A stretch of 26,349 bases of DNA from Bacteroides sp. (GTDB lineage: Bacteria > Bacteroidota > Bacteroidia > Bacteroidales > Bacteroidaceae). Below the pieces are notes generated by a model, which saw only the letters and a list, made by a program, of their open reading frames with translations, had not been told where the DNA came from and did no database searches. Each line of letters begins with the position of its first letter. The first letter of the stretch is position 1. The stretch spans positions 1 to 26,349 of the forward strand of contig JASLIW010000145.1 in NCBI GenBank assembly GCA_030152865.1. The letters run 5' to 3'. Shown here piece after piece: positions 6,358 to 14,563 of the stretch. A program made the position numbers and the translations under genes.

Positions 6358-7332
6358 TTACAGCATCTCTTCTATTTTAGCGATCACTTCGCTAATATCT
6401 GCATCTTTTAGGATGACTTTATGATTCTTATCAAGTAGATAGAGGCTGGGGATGGCCCTGAGGTCATACAGGTTGTTGTCAAACAAGTAGAGATCGGGGT
6501 CATAGCCATTTAGCCAGTGAGTAGGGAAGTCCTTGATGTGTTCTCTCCAGTCAGAGGTATCGCCATCAGGACACACAGCTACTACCTGTAATCGTTTTTT
6601 GTGCTCTAAGAAGGTGAGCGTTTCAGATTTCTTCATGATTTCGATGACCTGAGCACACATACTACAGCCTGGGTTGTTGAAAAAGAGTAGGGTAAATTCG
6701 TTTTTGATGTTGTAAAGCTGATAGGTCTTTCCATCTTGTGTCTTGAAGTAGAAGTTTTCTGCTTTTTGGCCCACATTGTTACGGTCAATGAGTTCTAATT
6801 TGAACTGAACTCGCTCCTTTTCTTCTGCTGTGAGGTGAGGGCTATCTAGCATACCAACACAGAAAGGTCTATAGAGCTGGTCATTGCGGAGTGGTGAGGC
6901 TGGGTGGTAGAGGTACCTATCTGCTAGCTTGGTGTAAAATTGAAAGTTCTTTTTATCACCTTGATTGAGCTTGGACATAAACTCCTCTATCCTCTTGGGA
7001 TAAGAATCTCCTTCGAAGGTTGCTATGCGATCAATGTAATTGACCCAGTGTTGTTCTAGCACTCCTTCTGTGTAGTGGGTTGTTGTATCCTTGAAGTTTA
7101 TCTTGTCCCAATAATGTGTGAGGATATAGTCCATCTGTGCTTGGGCATCGGTTAGCATGCTGGGCACTTGAGGTAGAGGGAGTTCTTGTATAGAATCTGT
7201 TTGTTCTACTTTAGTTAGTGTATCTTTCTTGTCTTGGCTTGTTTTGGTCTGATTCTTACATCCTGATACCCCTAGAGTCAATATCAGTAGGGCATAAAGT
7301 AAGCTTGATTTAGGTTTTTTGAGTTGAATCAT
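6358..7332 (-). CDS. DUF5106 lipoprotein with C-terminal thioredoxin fold
   Basis: Predicted outer or inner membrane lipoprotein facing the periplasm. Hydrophobic segment 10-21 leads to lipobox LGVSGC with Cys25. A Ser/Thr/Lys/Asp-rich linker follows, then a helical region (about 55-185) matching the DUF5106 type found beside thioredoxin folds in Bacteroidales. The TlpA-like domain covers about 188-324, with NPGCSMC (Cys223, Cys226) as the redox pair and IPSLYLLD (Pro295) as the cis-proline loop. It begins inside the 3' end of the histidine kinase gene (23-nt overlap), so the two are very likely co-translated. A role in periplasmic disulfide handling is inferred from the CxxC. Its tie to the two-component pair suggests it is either a sensor accessory or part of the response. 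Confidence 0.85.
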   Translation of the reverse strand: MIQLKKPKSSLLYALLILTLGVSGCKNQTKTSQDKKDTLTKVEQTDSIQELPLPQVPSMLTDAQAQMDYILTHYWDKINFKDTTTHYTEGVLEQHWVNYIDRIATFEGDSYPKRIEEFMSKLNQGDKKNFQFYTKLADRYLYHPASPLRNDQLYRPFCVGMLDSPHLTAEEKERVQFKLELIDRNNVGQKAENFYFKTQDGKTYQLYNIKNEFTLLFFNNPGCSMCAQVIEIMKKSETLTFLEHKKRLQVVAVCPDGDTSDWREHIKDFPTHWLNGYDPDLYLFDNNLYDLRAIPSLYLLDKNHKVILKDADISEVIAKIEEML

Positions 7333-9121
7333 CTGTATTTAAGTTTGGGTTATACTTGGGTAGTGTAAACACAAATTCTACCCCTTTATTTTTATCACTT
7401 TTCACAAAGATACTTCCTTGATGGAGTAGCACTGAGTTCTTGACAATGGCCAGACCCAGTCCCGTGCCACCTAGCTTACGAGAGCGTCCCTTATCTACTC
7501 GGTAAAAGCGCTCAAAGAGGCGATTCAAGTGTTCTGAGGGAATACCAGCACCTGTATCTCTGTAGCTGAAGTAGTAAAATCCATCTACTTCCTTATAACA
7601 GCTGATAAAGATATCTATATTCTTTCCAGCGTGTGCAATGGAATTATCCAAAAGGTTTCTAAAGATTGAGTAGATCAATGAATAATTGCCAGATACATGT
7701 ATGGATTGCTTATTAAACTCTTCGTGAACACTTATGTTCATTTTCTCTAGGTCTAGCTCTATTTCTTGAAGCGTGGTGGAGACCAAGAGGTTAATATCAA
7801 TGTCTTGTTTGTCAAATAGTTTGCCCGACTCTTCTATACGAGTCAGAATAGATAAATCTTGTAGCAAGCGAGCAAGTCGGTTGCTTTGCGCATAGCAACG
7901 TTCTAAGAAGCTGGTACGTTTTTCTACAGCAAGGTTGGGATGGTCGAGAATGGTTTCCAAATAGCCCCGAATACTACTTACGGGTGTTTTGAGCTCATGT
8001 GCTATGTTTTGTGTGAGCTGTTTTTTTAAGAGTTTTTTCTCTTCGCCTTCTGTTATGTCGTTGATAGAGAGTTCAAAGTTGAAGTCGTCAAAAATGATAC
8101 ACTCTACTACAAAGTGTTTTCCATTCTTGACGATGGTCATCTCTTTACGCTTATCTTTAACCTTTTCAGCTCCCTGATAGGTCTCATCAATATACTGAAT
8201 TAAGCTCTGTAACTCCTTTATTTCAAAAACCTCTTCACTGTGTTTGAGGTTAGAGTCAGATATTAAGCTACAATAGCGCATAAACAGTTTGTTAACTAGG
8301 ATCTCTTTCTTGTCCGAAGAAAAAATACCTAGCCCTTCTCTTGAGTATTGTAAGTGGGCAAAGAGCTTGTCTTTTTCTATTACAAGTGCCTCTTTAGTGG
8401 CATGTAGTTTGCGATAAACGGTGAAGATGTGTTGGGTAATTTCTCCCAGCTCACCCGTTGAGTAGGAGGCTTCATTTTCCCACTGTATGGTTTTATCTTG
8501 TTCGGCTCGTTGTGTGAACTTGCGAAGCCGTTTGAGGGCAATGCCTAACTTAGCTGTATAGCTGTAGAAGAGTGAAATAAGAACGATGGATATGATAATG
8601 CTAAAGGTCAAATAGCGGGTATCGCTCTCCAGTGTGCTTTTGAGCATGCTATCGTAGGGTACACCCGAGCGTATGATGTAGTTGGGGTAGAGTGTCGTTG
8701 AGAAGAAGTAGGGAGTATCAGTGCTGTGTTCTACCCGTATTTGGTAGGCACTACCTTGTTCTACAGCTTGTTTGATCTCCTCATTTTCTAGGTACTCATC
8801 GTTATTGATGTTGGTATCTGGGTGGAAAGAGTCAAACACGATTTGCTGGCCCTTTTTTATAATGGTCAGCTTGATGTTGGGTATGTCTACCAAATACTTG
8901 TTGAGGTAGTACTGAATCTGCTCTGCGTCTTCCAGGTTGGGCAATAGCGTGTACATCCGGTTGTTTATCCCCTGAAGCTTGGTGTTAAAAAGCTCTATAC
9001 GATACTCTTTTTCTCTTTGGTATTGGTAGGCTATAAAGCTCCCTACAAAAAGGACAAAGAGTGCCAATACGGTGATAAATAAGCGGTTGTGAAAAGAGAC
9101 TAGGTGTTTCCGATCTTTCAT
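7310..9121 (-). CDS. Membrane sensor histidine kinase
   Basis: Two-component sensor of 603 residues. Transmembrane helices lie at about 13-32 and 171-190 and enclose a periplasmic sensor domain of about 140 residues. A HAMP-like linker (about 190-245) and a PAS-like segment (about 255-360, with a degenerate sequence) follow. HisKA carries QNIAHELKTP with His375 as the phosphorylation site. The HATPase has the N box RNLLDNSIAHA (Asn489, Asn493), G1 DTGAGIP (522-528), F box LFERFYRVD and G2 GGTGLGLAIV (551-560). All catalytic motifs are intact. It starts 6 nt after the response regulator stop and overlaps the lipoprotein gene by 23 nt. The signal it senses cannot be told from sequence. It belongs to the PhoR-like group. 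Confidence 0.95.
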   Translation of the reverse strand: MKDRKHLVSFHNRLFITVLALFVLFVGSFIAYQYQREKEYRIELFNTKLQGINNRMYTLLPNLEDAEQIQYYLNKYLVDIPNIKLTIIKKGQQIVFDSFHPDTNINNDEYLENEEIKQAVEQGSAYQIRVEHSTDTPYFFSTTLYPNYIIRSGVPYDSMLKSTLESDTRYLTFSIIISIVLISLFYSYTAKLGIALKRLRKFTQRAEQDKTIQWENEASYSTGELGEITQHIFTVYRKLHATKEALVIEKDKLFAHLQYSREGLGIFSSDKKEILVNKLFMRYCSLISDSNLKHSEEVFEIKELQSLIQYIDETYQGAEKVKDKRKEMTIVKNGKHFVVECIIFDDFNFELSINDITEGEEKKLLKKQLTQNIAHELKTPVSSIRGYLETILDHPNLAVEKRTSFLERCYAQSNRLARLLQDLSILTRIEESGKLFDKQDIDINLLVSTTLQEIELDLEKMNISVHEEFNKQSIHVSGNYSLIYSIFRNLLDNSIAHAGKNIDIFISCYKEVDGFYYFSYRDTGAGIPSEHLNRLFERFYRVDKGRSRKLGGTGLGLAIVKNSVLLHQGSIFVKSDKNKGVEFVFTLPKYNPNLNTDDSTQKT

Positions 9122-9127
9122 GAAAAT

Positions 9128-9817
9128 TTACTCTGTTTCGAAGCAATATCCGTATCCTAAGCGTGTTACCAAGTTCTTATCGTATTCTTTTAGTTTTTTG
9201 CGAATACGCGTAATGTTGACATCTACGGTGCGATCGGATATATCTTCCTCGTCACTCCACACACGGTCTAGTATTTCTTGGCGAGAAAAGACACGGTTTT
9301 TATGTTCTAAGAGTAGGAGCAAGATTTCATATTCTCTCTTAGTAAGAGAGACGTCTTCGTCGTCGATTGTTACTAGCTTTTTCTCCGTATCTAAGATTAA
9401 TGTGTTATACATTAACTTGGAGGCTGTTTTTACTTTGCCACCTTCGTAGGTTCGCTTTAGAATGGCTTTGATACGTACCAATACTTCGCGCAAAGAAAAA
9501 GGTTTGGAGATGTAGTCGTCAGCACCTGCATTAAAACCTGCTACCATATCATTTTCTGTGTCTTTGGCAGTCAAGAAGATAATAGGTGTAGTCTCTGTTT
9601 CCTTATTGCTTCTGATGCGATCAGCTAAGCGGTAACCTGATATTTCACCCATCATGACATCTAGTAAGAAGAGGTCGTATTTAGAGAGGTCCATTTCCAA
9701 GGCTTCTTCAGCAGAGTTTGCTGTATCTACATAGTAACCTGCATCTTCAAGGTTGAACTGAAGAATGTCGCATAAGTCTTGTTCGTCGTCAACGACTAAA
9801 ATAGTAAAGCGGTTCAT
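9128..9817 (-). CDS. OmpR/PhoB-family response regulator
   Basis: DNA-binding partner of the adjacent kinase, 229 residues. The receiver domain (1-120) has the acidic pair Asp10-Asp11, phospho-acceptor Asp53 in LFLLDVMMG, Thr83 and Lys105 in KPFSLRE. The C-terminal winged helix (about 130-229) includes LTKREYEILLLLLEHKNRVFSRQEIL and the DRTVDVNITRIRKKL recognition-helix region. It is the first gene of the operon. I see no clear -7 box in the 79 nt upstream. The N-terminal sequence differs from the RprY protein as I recall it, so no gene symbol is given. Confidence 0.95.
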   Translation of the reverse strand: MNRFTILVVDDEQDLCDILQFNLEDAGYYVDTANSAEEALEMDLSKYDLFLLDVMMGEISGYRLADRIRSNKETETTPIIFLTAKDTENDMVAGFNAGADDYISKPFSLREVLVRIKAILKRTYEGGKVKTASKLMYNTLILDTEKKLVTIDDEDVSLTKREYEILLLLLEHKNRVFSRQEILDRVWSDEEDISDRTVDVNITRIRKKLKEYDKNLVTRLGYGYCFETE

Positions 9818-9896
9818 AGTTTTGATATTCTTTTTATTCTAACACTAAATTAGGGAATAAATAGGACACTTAATACAAGTATTAATGATTAATTCT

Positions 9897-10727
9897 TTAT
9901 TGTTCGTCTGAGTATGTATTAGGGAGTTCTTTTTGAGTATCCTCCTGCTCTTGCTGGGCAGGAAGACAAGGTCTAATTACTCGTATGCCATTCCAGTTTT
10001 TGTTTCGTTGCAGCATTTGGCTAAGAGGTACGGGTTCAATCATGACTTTACCTTGGCTAGACGAAGCATGGAGTAGGTGGAGCTGCTCATCTACATAGAT
10101 AGCAAAACCCAGGTGGCTCACATCTAAGCCTCGTATGCCCACTGTTAGGGCTATAATATCGCCATCTTTGATCCAGCTTAAGCCTTGATCAGGAAGGTCA
10201 TTTTGAGGAAGCCAGCCTACTTTAGTTCCTGATATTTTTTTCTCAATTGCTCTAATCTTTTCTTGATTGGTTGTGGAGTGAGCTAGGTGTCGGTAGTACT
10301 GTGGGTGTTCAGACATATAGGAGAGTACCACTTGCATGCTGTCAGTTCCTTCTTGCTGGGTGATGTCTTGCACAAAGCCATTGGCCTCTGCCGATAGTAT
10401 CCACTCTGTGATGTAGTGTAAGCGTGAGCAGTAGCCTTCTATTTCTCCATTTCGATATCTAATTTGCTGTAAATACTGCTGGGCTGAGCGGTTCTCAAGG
10501 GTATCTGATGCTGCTAGCGCTTCAGCCAGTACATATTCCACATAGGTAGTACAGTCTACTTCTTCTTTATTAAATACAAGCTTCTCCTCTTTCGTTCGCT
10601 CCAGTGTGTGGGCTACATAGGGGGTATCTAAGTAGGAGAGGGCTATCTTGAGTATTCCACAGTCAGTTTGACTGTAGCTTGCGTAGGTAGATAAAAGAAT
10701 AAAGGTGATCAGGCTGAGATGTTTCAT
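9897..10727 (-). CDS. DUF1460 amidase-like secreted protein
   Basis: Predicted periplasmic cysteine peptidase/amidase of the DUF1460 family, related to the NlpC/P60 fold and annotated as N-acetylmuramoyl-L-alanine amidase-like. The start chosen is MKHLSLITFILLSTYASYSQ, a good signal peptide, giving 276 residues. The frame stays open for 12 more codons upstream, but that Met lies inside a hairpin and would spoil the signal. Catalytic-type residues are Cys in EVDCTTYVEYVLAEAL, His in DVSHLGFAIYVDEQ, and LLHASSSQGKV. A -7-like TAAGTTTG ends 6 nt before this start. Cell-wall peptide processing is the family expectation. The neighbouring OPT transporter may take up peptides, an association that is only suggestive. 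Confidence 0.85.
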   Translation of the reverse strand: MKHLSLITFILLSTYASYSQTDCGILKIALSYLDTPYVAHTLERTKEEKLVFNKEEVDCTTYVEYVLAEALAASDTLENRSAQQYLQQIRYRNGEIEGYCSRLHYITEWILSAEANGFVQDITQQEGTDSMQVVLSYMSEHPQYYRHLAHSTTNQEKIRAIEKKISGTKVGWLPQNDLPDQGLSWIKDGDIIALTVGIRGLDVSHLGFAIYVDEQLHLLHASSSQGKVMIEPVPLSQMLQRNKNWNGIRVIRPCLPAQQEQEDTQKELPNTYSDEQ

Positions 10728-10733
10728 AGTATA

Positions 10734-10741
10734 CAAACTTA
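10734..10741 (-). promoter_or_regulatory. -7 box directly before the DUF1460 gene
   Basis: TAAGTTTG on the minus strand (10741-10734) matches TAnnTTTG and ends 6 nt before the chosen ATG. If it is used, the mRNA would have almost no leader. No clear -33 element is seen. Confidence 0.35.
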
Positions 10742-10749
10742 TATGAACT

Positions 10750-10777
10750 AGAAAGGAGAGCACTGGCCCTCCTTTCT
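10750..10777. terminator. Hairpin after the OPT transporter
   Basis: AGAAAGGAG (10750-10758) and CTCCTTTCT (10769-10777) form a perfect 9-bp stem around a 10-nt loop, 17 nt after the OPT stop codon. On the minus strand no U-run follows immediately, so it may be a weak terminator or an mRNA 3'-end stabiliser. Confidence 0.5.
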
Positions 10778-10794
10778 ACTGGTTTTTATTTGAA

Positions 10795-12792
10795 TTATTT
10801 AGATTTAATTCTCTTTGCGGCTGTGATTAGGTAGATAATAATGCCAGCATAGGCTAGTAATGCAACGTATTGGGATGCATTGTTGTTTAGCCAAGATTCA
10901 TTGACAAGGTTGATGTCAGCAAATCGAAGTCCTGCACTTACTACTCCCATTAAGGCTCCACCTGCAATGAACCCCGAGGCCAAAAGAGTACCTTTTTCTC
11001 CTCGAGCTGTATTGACAGCTTCGTCCTTACTTCTGCTCGTTACGTACCAGTGAATAGCACCACCTATGAGTAGGGGGATATTTAATTCAATGGGTATAAA
11101 CATACCGAGTGCAAAGGGTAATGCAGGTACCTTAAATAGTGTAAGTACTATGGCGAGTGCAGCACCAATACCGTAGAGTAGCCAAGGTGCGCCAACGCCA
11201 CTCATTAGTGGTTCAATAACAGCTGCCATGGCATTAGCTTGTGGTGCAGCTAGCTCCCCACTATTAAATCCGTAGGTTTTATTTAGGATAATCATTACCC
11301 CTCCTACTGTTGCAGCAGAAACAATAGTTCCTAAGAATTTCCACATCTCTTGTTTGACAGGGGTTGTACCTAGCCAATAACCAATTTTTAAGTCTGTGAT
11401 AAATCCTCCAGCCATAGATAGTGCTGTACAAACTACGCTACCCATGATTAGAGCTGCTACCATACCTGAGGTGCCTTTTAAGCCTACACCTACCATGACT
11501 ACCGAAGCCAGGATGAGTGTCATTAGGGTCATACCAGATACAGGGTTACTACCTACAATCGCAATAGCATTTGCTGCTACTGTCGTAAATAAGAAGGCGA
11601 TAATAGTTACTAGGAGTATAGCTACTACGGTGTGAAGTAGGTTGCCCTGCATAACATCAAAATAGAAGAATAGGGCTGTAACAATGATAGTTAGGATGGA
11701 TCCTATAGCAATAATCTTCATCGGAATATCGCGTTGAGTACGAAGTACTTTGTCGTTTTCGCCTTTACTCTTACCTGTTAGTTCTTTAGCTGCCAAGCCA
11801 ATAGCGCTTTTGAGAATACCCCAAGATTTGATAATACCGATAACCCCTGCCATAGCAATGGCACCAATACCTAAGCTTTTGCCATAATTGACAAAAATAG
11901 CTTCTGGACTCATTGTTTTGAGTGGTTCGACGATGTCGGGGCTCCACATGTTGAGGACAGAGTCACCCCAAATGGCACTCATACCGGGAATAACTAACCA
12001 CCAAATAGTTAAAGATCCTGCACAGATAATAGCAGCATACTTTAGGCCAATGATATAGCCTAGACCAAGTACAGCAGCTCCAGTATTTACCTTAAATACG
12101 AGTTTGGCTTTTTCGGCTAGGGTTTCACCAAAGGCGAACATCCGTGTACTGACAACTTCACTCCACCAGCCAAAGGTGGCTACAATGAAATCATACAGTC
12201 CTCCAAGAGTTGCAGCTATTAACAAAGGTTTTGCTTGGCTACCTCCCTTGGCTCCCGACACCAACACTTGTGTGGTAGCTGTTGCTTCAGGGAAAGGATA
12301 CTCGCCATGCATATCTTGCACAAAATATCTACGGAACGGAATCAAGAATAGAATACCCAATACACCTCCTAAGAGAGAACTAATAAAAATCTGTGTAAAG
12401 TGGACATTCATTTCTGGGTATTTATCTTGCAAAATATACAAAGCAGGTAGGGTGAATATCGCTCCAGCTACAATTACTCCTGAGCTTGCACCTATGGATT
12501 GAATAATTACGTTTTCACCGAGTGCATTCTTACGTTTAGTGGCACTAGAAATGCCTACTGCTATAATAGCAATGGGGATAGCCGCCTCAAATACCTGTCC
12601 TACCTTTAATCCTAAGTAGGCTGCTGCGGCTGAGAATAAGATAGCCATTAAGATACCCCAGGTCACTGACCATACATTGACTTCGGGATAAGTCTTGTGG
12701 GGACTCATAATTGGGTCGTAGATTTCTCCTGGCTTCAGTTTACGAAACGCATTTTCGGGAAGAGAAACCTGATCCTGTTCCATTTCTTTCAT
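10795..12792 (-). CDS. OPT family oligopeptide transporter
   Basis: Large inner-membrane transporter of 665 residues with about 15-16 hydrophobic helices, the usual size of bacterial OPT proteins. Recognisable family stretches are the N-terminal PEVNVWSVTWGILMAILFSA, YLGLKVGQVFEAAIPIAI, the DMHGEYPFPEATATTQVLVS segment and GSNPVSGMT in the second half. OPT proteins couple uptake of peptides or metal chelates to the proton gradient; the substrate here is unknown. MKEMEQ offers two Met starts (residues 1 and 4), and neither has a Shine-Dalgarno. The gene lies between a strong upstream terminator and a downstream hairpin and is probably monocistronic. Confidence 0.93.
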   Translation of the reverse strand: MKEMEQDQVSLPENAFRKLKPGEIYDPIMSPHKTYPEVNVWSVTWGILMAILFSAAAAYLGLKVGQVFEAAIPIAIIAVGISSATKRKNALGENVIIQSIGASSGVIVAGAIFTLPALYILQDKYPEMNVHFTQIFISSLLGGVLGILFLIPFRRYFVQDMHGEYPFPEATATTQVLVSGAKGGSQAKPLLIAATLGGLYDFIVATFGWWSEVVSTRMFAFGETLAEKAKLVFKVNTGAAVLGLGYIIGLKYAAIICAGSLTIWWLVIPGMSAIWGDSVLNMWSPDIVEPLKTMSPEAIFVNYGKSLGIGAIAMAGVIGIIKSWGILKSAIGLAAKELTGKSKGENDKVLRTQRDIPMKIIAIGSILTIIVTALFFYFDVMQGNLLHTVVAILLVTIIAFLFTTVAANAIAIVGSNPVSGMTLMTLILASVVMVGVGLKGTSGMVAALIMGSVVCTALSMAGGFITDLKIGYWLGTTPVKQEMWKFLGTIVSAATVGGVMIILNKTYGFNSGELAAPQANAMAAVIEPLMSGVGAPWLLYGIGAALAIVLTLFKVPALPFALGMFIPIELNIPLLIGGAIHWYVTSRSKDEAVNTARGEKGTLLASGFIAGGALMGVVSAGLRFADINLVNESWLNNNASQYVALLAYAGIIIYLITAAKRIKSK

Positions 12793-12860
12793 GTTTCTGT
12801 TGTTTAGTTATGAATAGTTTAAAATGTGTGTTTAATATCTAAATATCAAAGAAACGAAAA

Positions 12861-12889
12861 AAAGGGAGAATCTAAAAGATTCTCCCTTT
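12861..12889 (-). terminator. Rho-independent terminator of the DUF1573 gene
   Basis: AAAGGGAGAATCT (12861-12873) and AGATTCTCCCTTT (12877-12889) form a perfect 13-bp stem with a 3-nt loop. On the minus strand the stem runs directly into seven T residues. It separates the DUF1573 gene from the OPT gene. Confidence 0.9.
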
Positions 12890-12919
12890 CAATATCATTA
12901 AATTTATGCTTTTACGCTA

Positions 12920-13306
12920 CTAATTTGTCATTGTTCCTTCTATAAATAAACGAGAAGTAGGTGTTTTAGCATTCGTTCTTACAATAATTGATTTTTTGAA
13001 GTAGCCTATTGGTTTATCGCTACCATCATAAGTTACTTTGATTTTTCCCTTTTTACCTGGCAATACTGGTTCCTTTGAGTATTCAGGTACTGTACAACCA
13101 CAAGAGGCTATAACCTGGTGGATAACCAAAGGTGCATTACCTACATTGGTAAAAGTAAACTCGGTACTTACCACTGGTTTTTTGACACTAAATTCTCCCA
13201 AATTCTGTGTTGTTGCTTCAAATTTAGCATCTGCATTTTTAGTTTGAGCAGAGCTAATACCTATACTCATAATTACCATTAATGATAATAAAAATAGCTT
13301 TCTCAT
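12920..13306 (-). CDS. DUF1573 secreted protein
   Basis: Small exported protein of 128 residues. MRKLFLLSLMVIMSIGISSAQ is a signal peptide, probably cut after SSA. The mature part is one Ig-like beta-sandwich of the DUF1573 family, with the hallmark ASCGCTVPEYSKEPVLPGKK and a C-terminal strand region GYFKKSIIVRTNAK. Proteins of this family are abundant in Bacteroidales and their function is not established. The gene has its own -7 box and, unusually for this phylum, a perfect AAAGGAG 9 nt before ATG. It ends in a strong terminator. Confidence 0.9.
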   Translation of the reverse strand: MRKLFLLSLMVIMSIGISSAQTKNADAKFEATTQNLGEFSVKKPVVSTEFTFTNVGNAPLVIHQVIASCGCTVPEYSKEPVLPGKKGKIKVTYDGSDKPIGYFKKSIIVRTNAKTPTSRLFIEGTMTN

Positions 13307-13315
13307 AATTATTTT

Positions 13316-13340
13316 CTCCTTTCTATACGATGCAAAGTTA
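13316..13340 (-). promoter_or_regulatory. -7 box and Shine-Dalgarno of the DUF1573 gene
   Basis: On the minus strand TAACTTTG (13340-13333) matches the -7 consensus. AAAGGAG (13322-13316) sits 9 nt before the ATG, ideal for 16S pairing, although most genes in this window lack such a site. No -33 element is obvious. Confidence 0.45.
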
Positions 13341-13364
13341 ATGATTTCTGTATAAAAGTGCAGA

Positions 13365-13958
13365 TTATTTTGTTTTTTCTAGCTGCACACCTACTTTCAA
13401 GCCATCGTAGTTTTGTGCTAAAGCATTAATAGCTTTAAGAGAAGAGATGTCTGTACGCTGGCTGATGTAGTTCATAAACTCCATGAGTTTGTCTGCTTCG
13501 AAAAGCAAAGAGAGGGTGTCTAAGGTGTGGCTGATATCGGGCGTAAATGAAATTCGGTCTGTAAATTTCAATGTAATACTCTTCTTATCTTCACTAATCT
13601 CGTAGGTTCCTGGTATTTCACGACCTATTGCTTTTACTGCAAACTTTCCTTCTTTCTCAAATGAGATGCTGATGTTGTTGGTGTTGATGCCAAACTGAGA
13701 TAAGTAGTTGTTGACTTTCTCTTCCGCAGCAACTGCTGCTACTTCTGCTGCAGCTTTCTTCAACGCGTTTTCTGTTTTTAGTTCGATAGCAGTTCCTGCA
13801 TACTTCCAAGTTCCTTCTACTTTTAGAGGAGCATTGATGCCTGCTGAAGAAGCAATTCTAGAGATGTTCTTCCTCGAAAAAAAATCCTTGAAAGATTGTG
13901 CCTGTGTGGCTTGTGTTCCTATAAATAGAGCACAGATAAGCATAACTATATTTTTCAT
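13365..13958 (-). CDS. DUF4923 family secreted protein
   Basis: Exported 197-residue protein with signal peptide MKNIVMLICALFIGTQATQAQ. The mature part matches the DUF4923 (lipocalin-like) type: VEGTWKYAGTAIELKTENALKKAAAEVAAV near the N-terminus, a helical Ala-rich stretch, then beta segments (SISFEKEGKFAVKAIGREIPGTYEISEDKKSI) and the closing NYDGLKVGVQLEK. The function is unknown. It begins 8 nt after engB and is probably in the same transcript. Confidence 0.85.
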   Translation of the reverse strand: MKNIVMLICALFIGTQATQAQSFKDFFSRKNISRIASSAGINAPLKVEGTWKYAGTAIELKTENALKKAAAEVAAVAAEEKVNNYLSQFGINTNNISISFEKEGKFAVKAIGREIPGTYEISEDKKSITLKFTDRISFTPDISHTLDTLSLLFEADKLMEFMNYISQRTDISSLKAINALAQNYDGLKVGVQLEKTK

Positions 13959-13966
13959 ATTACTTA

Positions 13967-14563
13967 TTATAATGTGGAATTAATCTGTTCTATGTAGTTG
14001 AGTATTTCTTCTCTACCCGTTTTGTCTTTCGATGAAGTGATGAAGTAGGGGGGGAGTTCCTCCCACTGCTCTTTTAGTTTATTGATAAAACGTTGTACAC
14101 TACTGTTTATCTGGTTGGTTTTAAGCTTATCAACCTTTGTAAAAACAATGGAAAATGGAATATTGTTTTCGCCTAGCCACTCAATAAACTCTAGGTCGAT
14201 AGCCTGAGGCTCTACCCGTGGATCTATTAAGACAAAGAGATTGGTCATCTCTAGGTGCTCTAGGATATAGTCTTGGATCACTTGAGTTATTTGTCCTCGA
14301 TGCTTATTCGCTCTTTTAGCAAAGCCATAGCCGGGGAGGTCGACTACATACCATTCCTTGTTTATCAAAAAGTGATTGATTAGCAAGGTCTTTCCAGGTT
14401 TGGAAGAGGTCATAGCCAATCCTTTGTGGTTGGTTAGCATGTTAATAAGAGATGACTTCCCCACATTGGAGCGTCCAATAAAGGCATACTCCGGTAGGCC
14501 ATCGCTAGGACACTTTGTCACATCAGTATTACTAATAATAAATTCAGCACTAGTTATATGCAT
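13967..14563 (-). CDS. engB: Ribosome biogenesis GTPase EngB (YihA/YsxC)
   Basis: GTP-binding protein needed for assembly of the large ribosomal subunit. The 198 residues contain all G motifs: G1 GRSNVGKSS (30-38), G2 SKPGKT (54-59), G3 DLPGYG (75-80) and G4 TKVD (142-145). The N-terminal AEFIISNTDVTKCP is typical of the family. Its start overlaps the end of the sodium symporter gene by 14 nt, and DUF4923 follows after 8 nt. The three genes form one minus-strand group. Confidence 0.97.
   Translation of the reverse strand: MHITSAEFIISNTDVTKCPSDGLPEYAFIGRSNVGKSSLINMLTNHKGLAMTSSKPGKTLLINHFLINKEWYVVDLPGYGFAKRANKHRGQITQVIQDYILEHLEMTNLFVLIDPRVEPQAIDLEFIEWLGENNIPFSIVFTKVDKLKTNQINSSVQRFINKLKEQWEELPPYFITSSKDKTGREEILNYIEQINSTL

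Noticed and set aside
7310..9817. Identity with the RprX/RprY two-component system
   Set aside because: The response regulator N-terminus does not resemble RprY as I recall it, so naming the pair would be guesswork.
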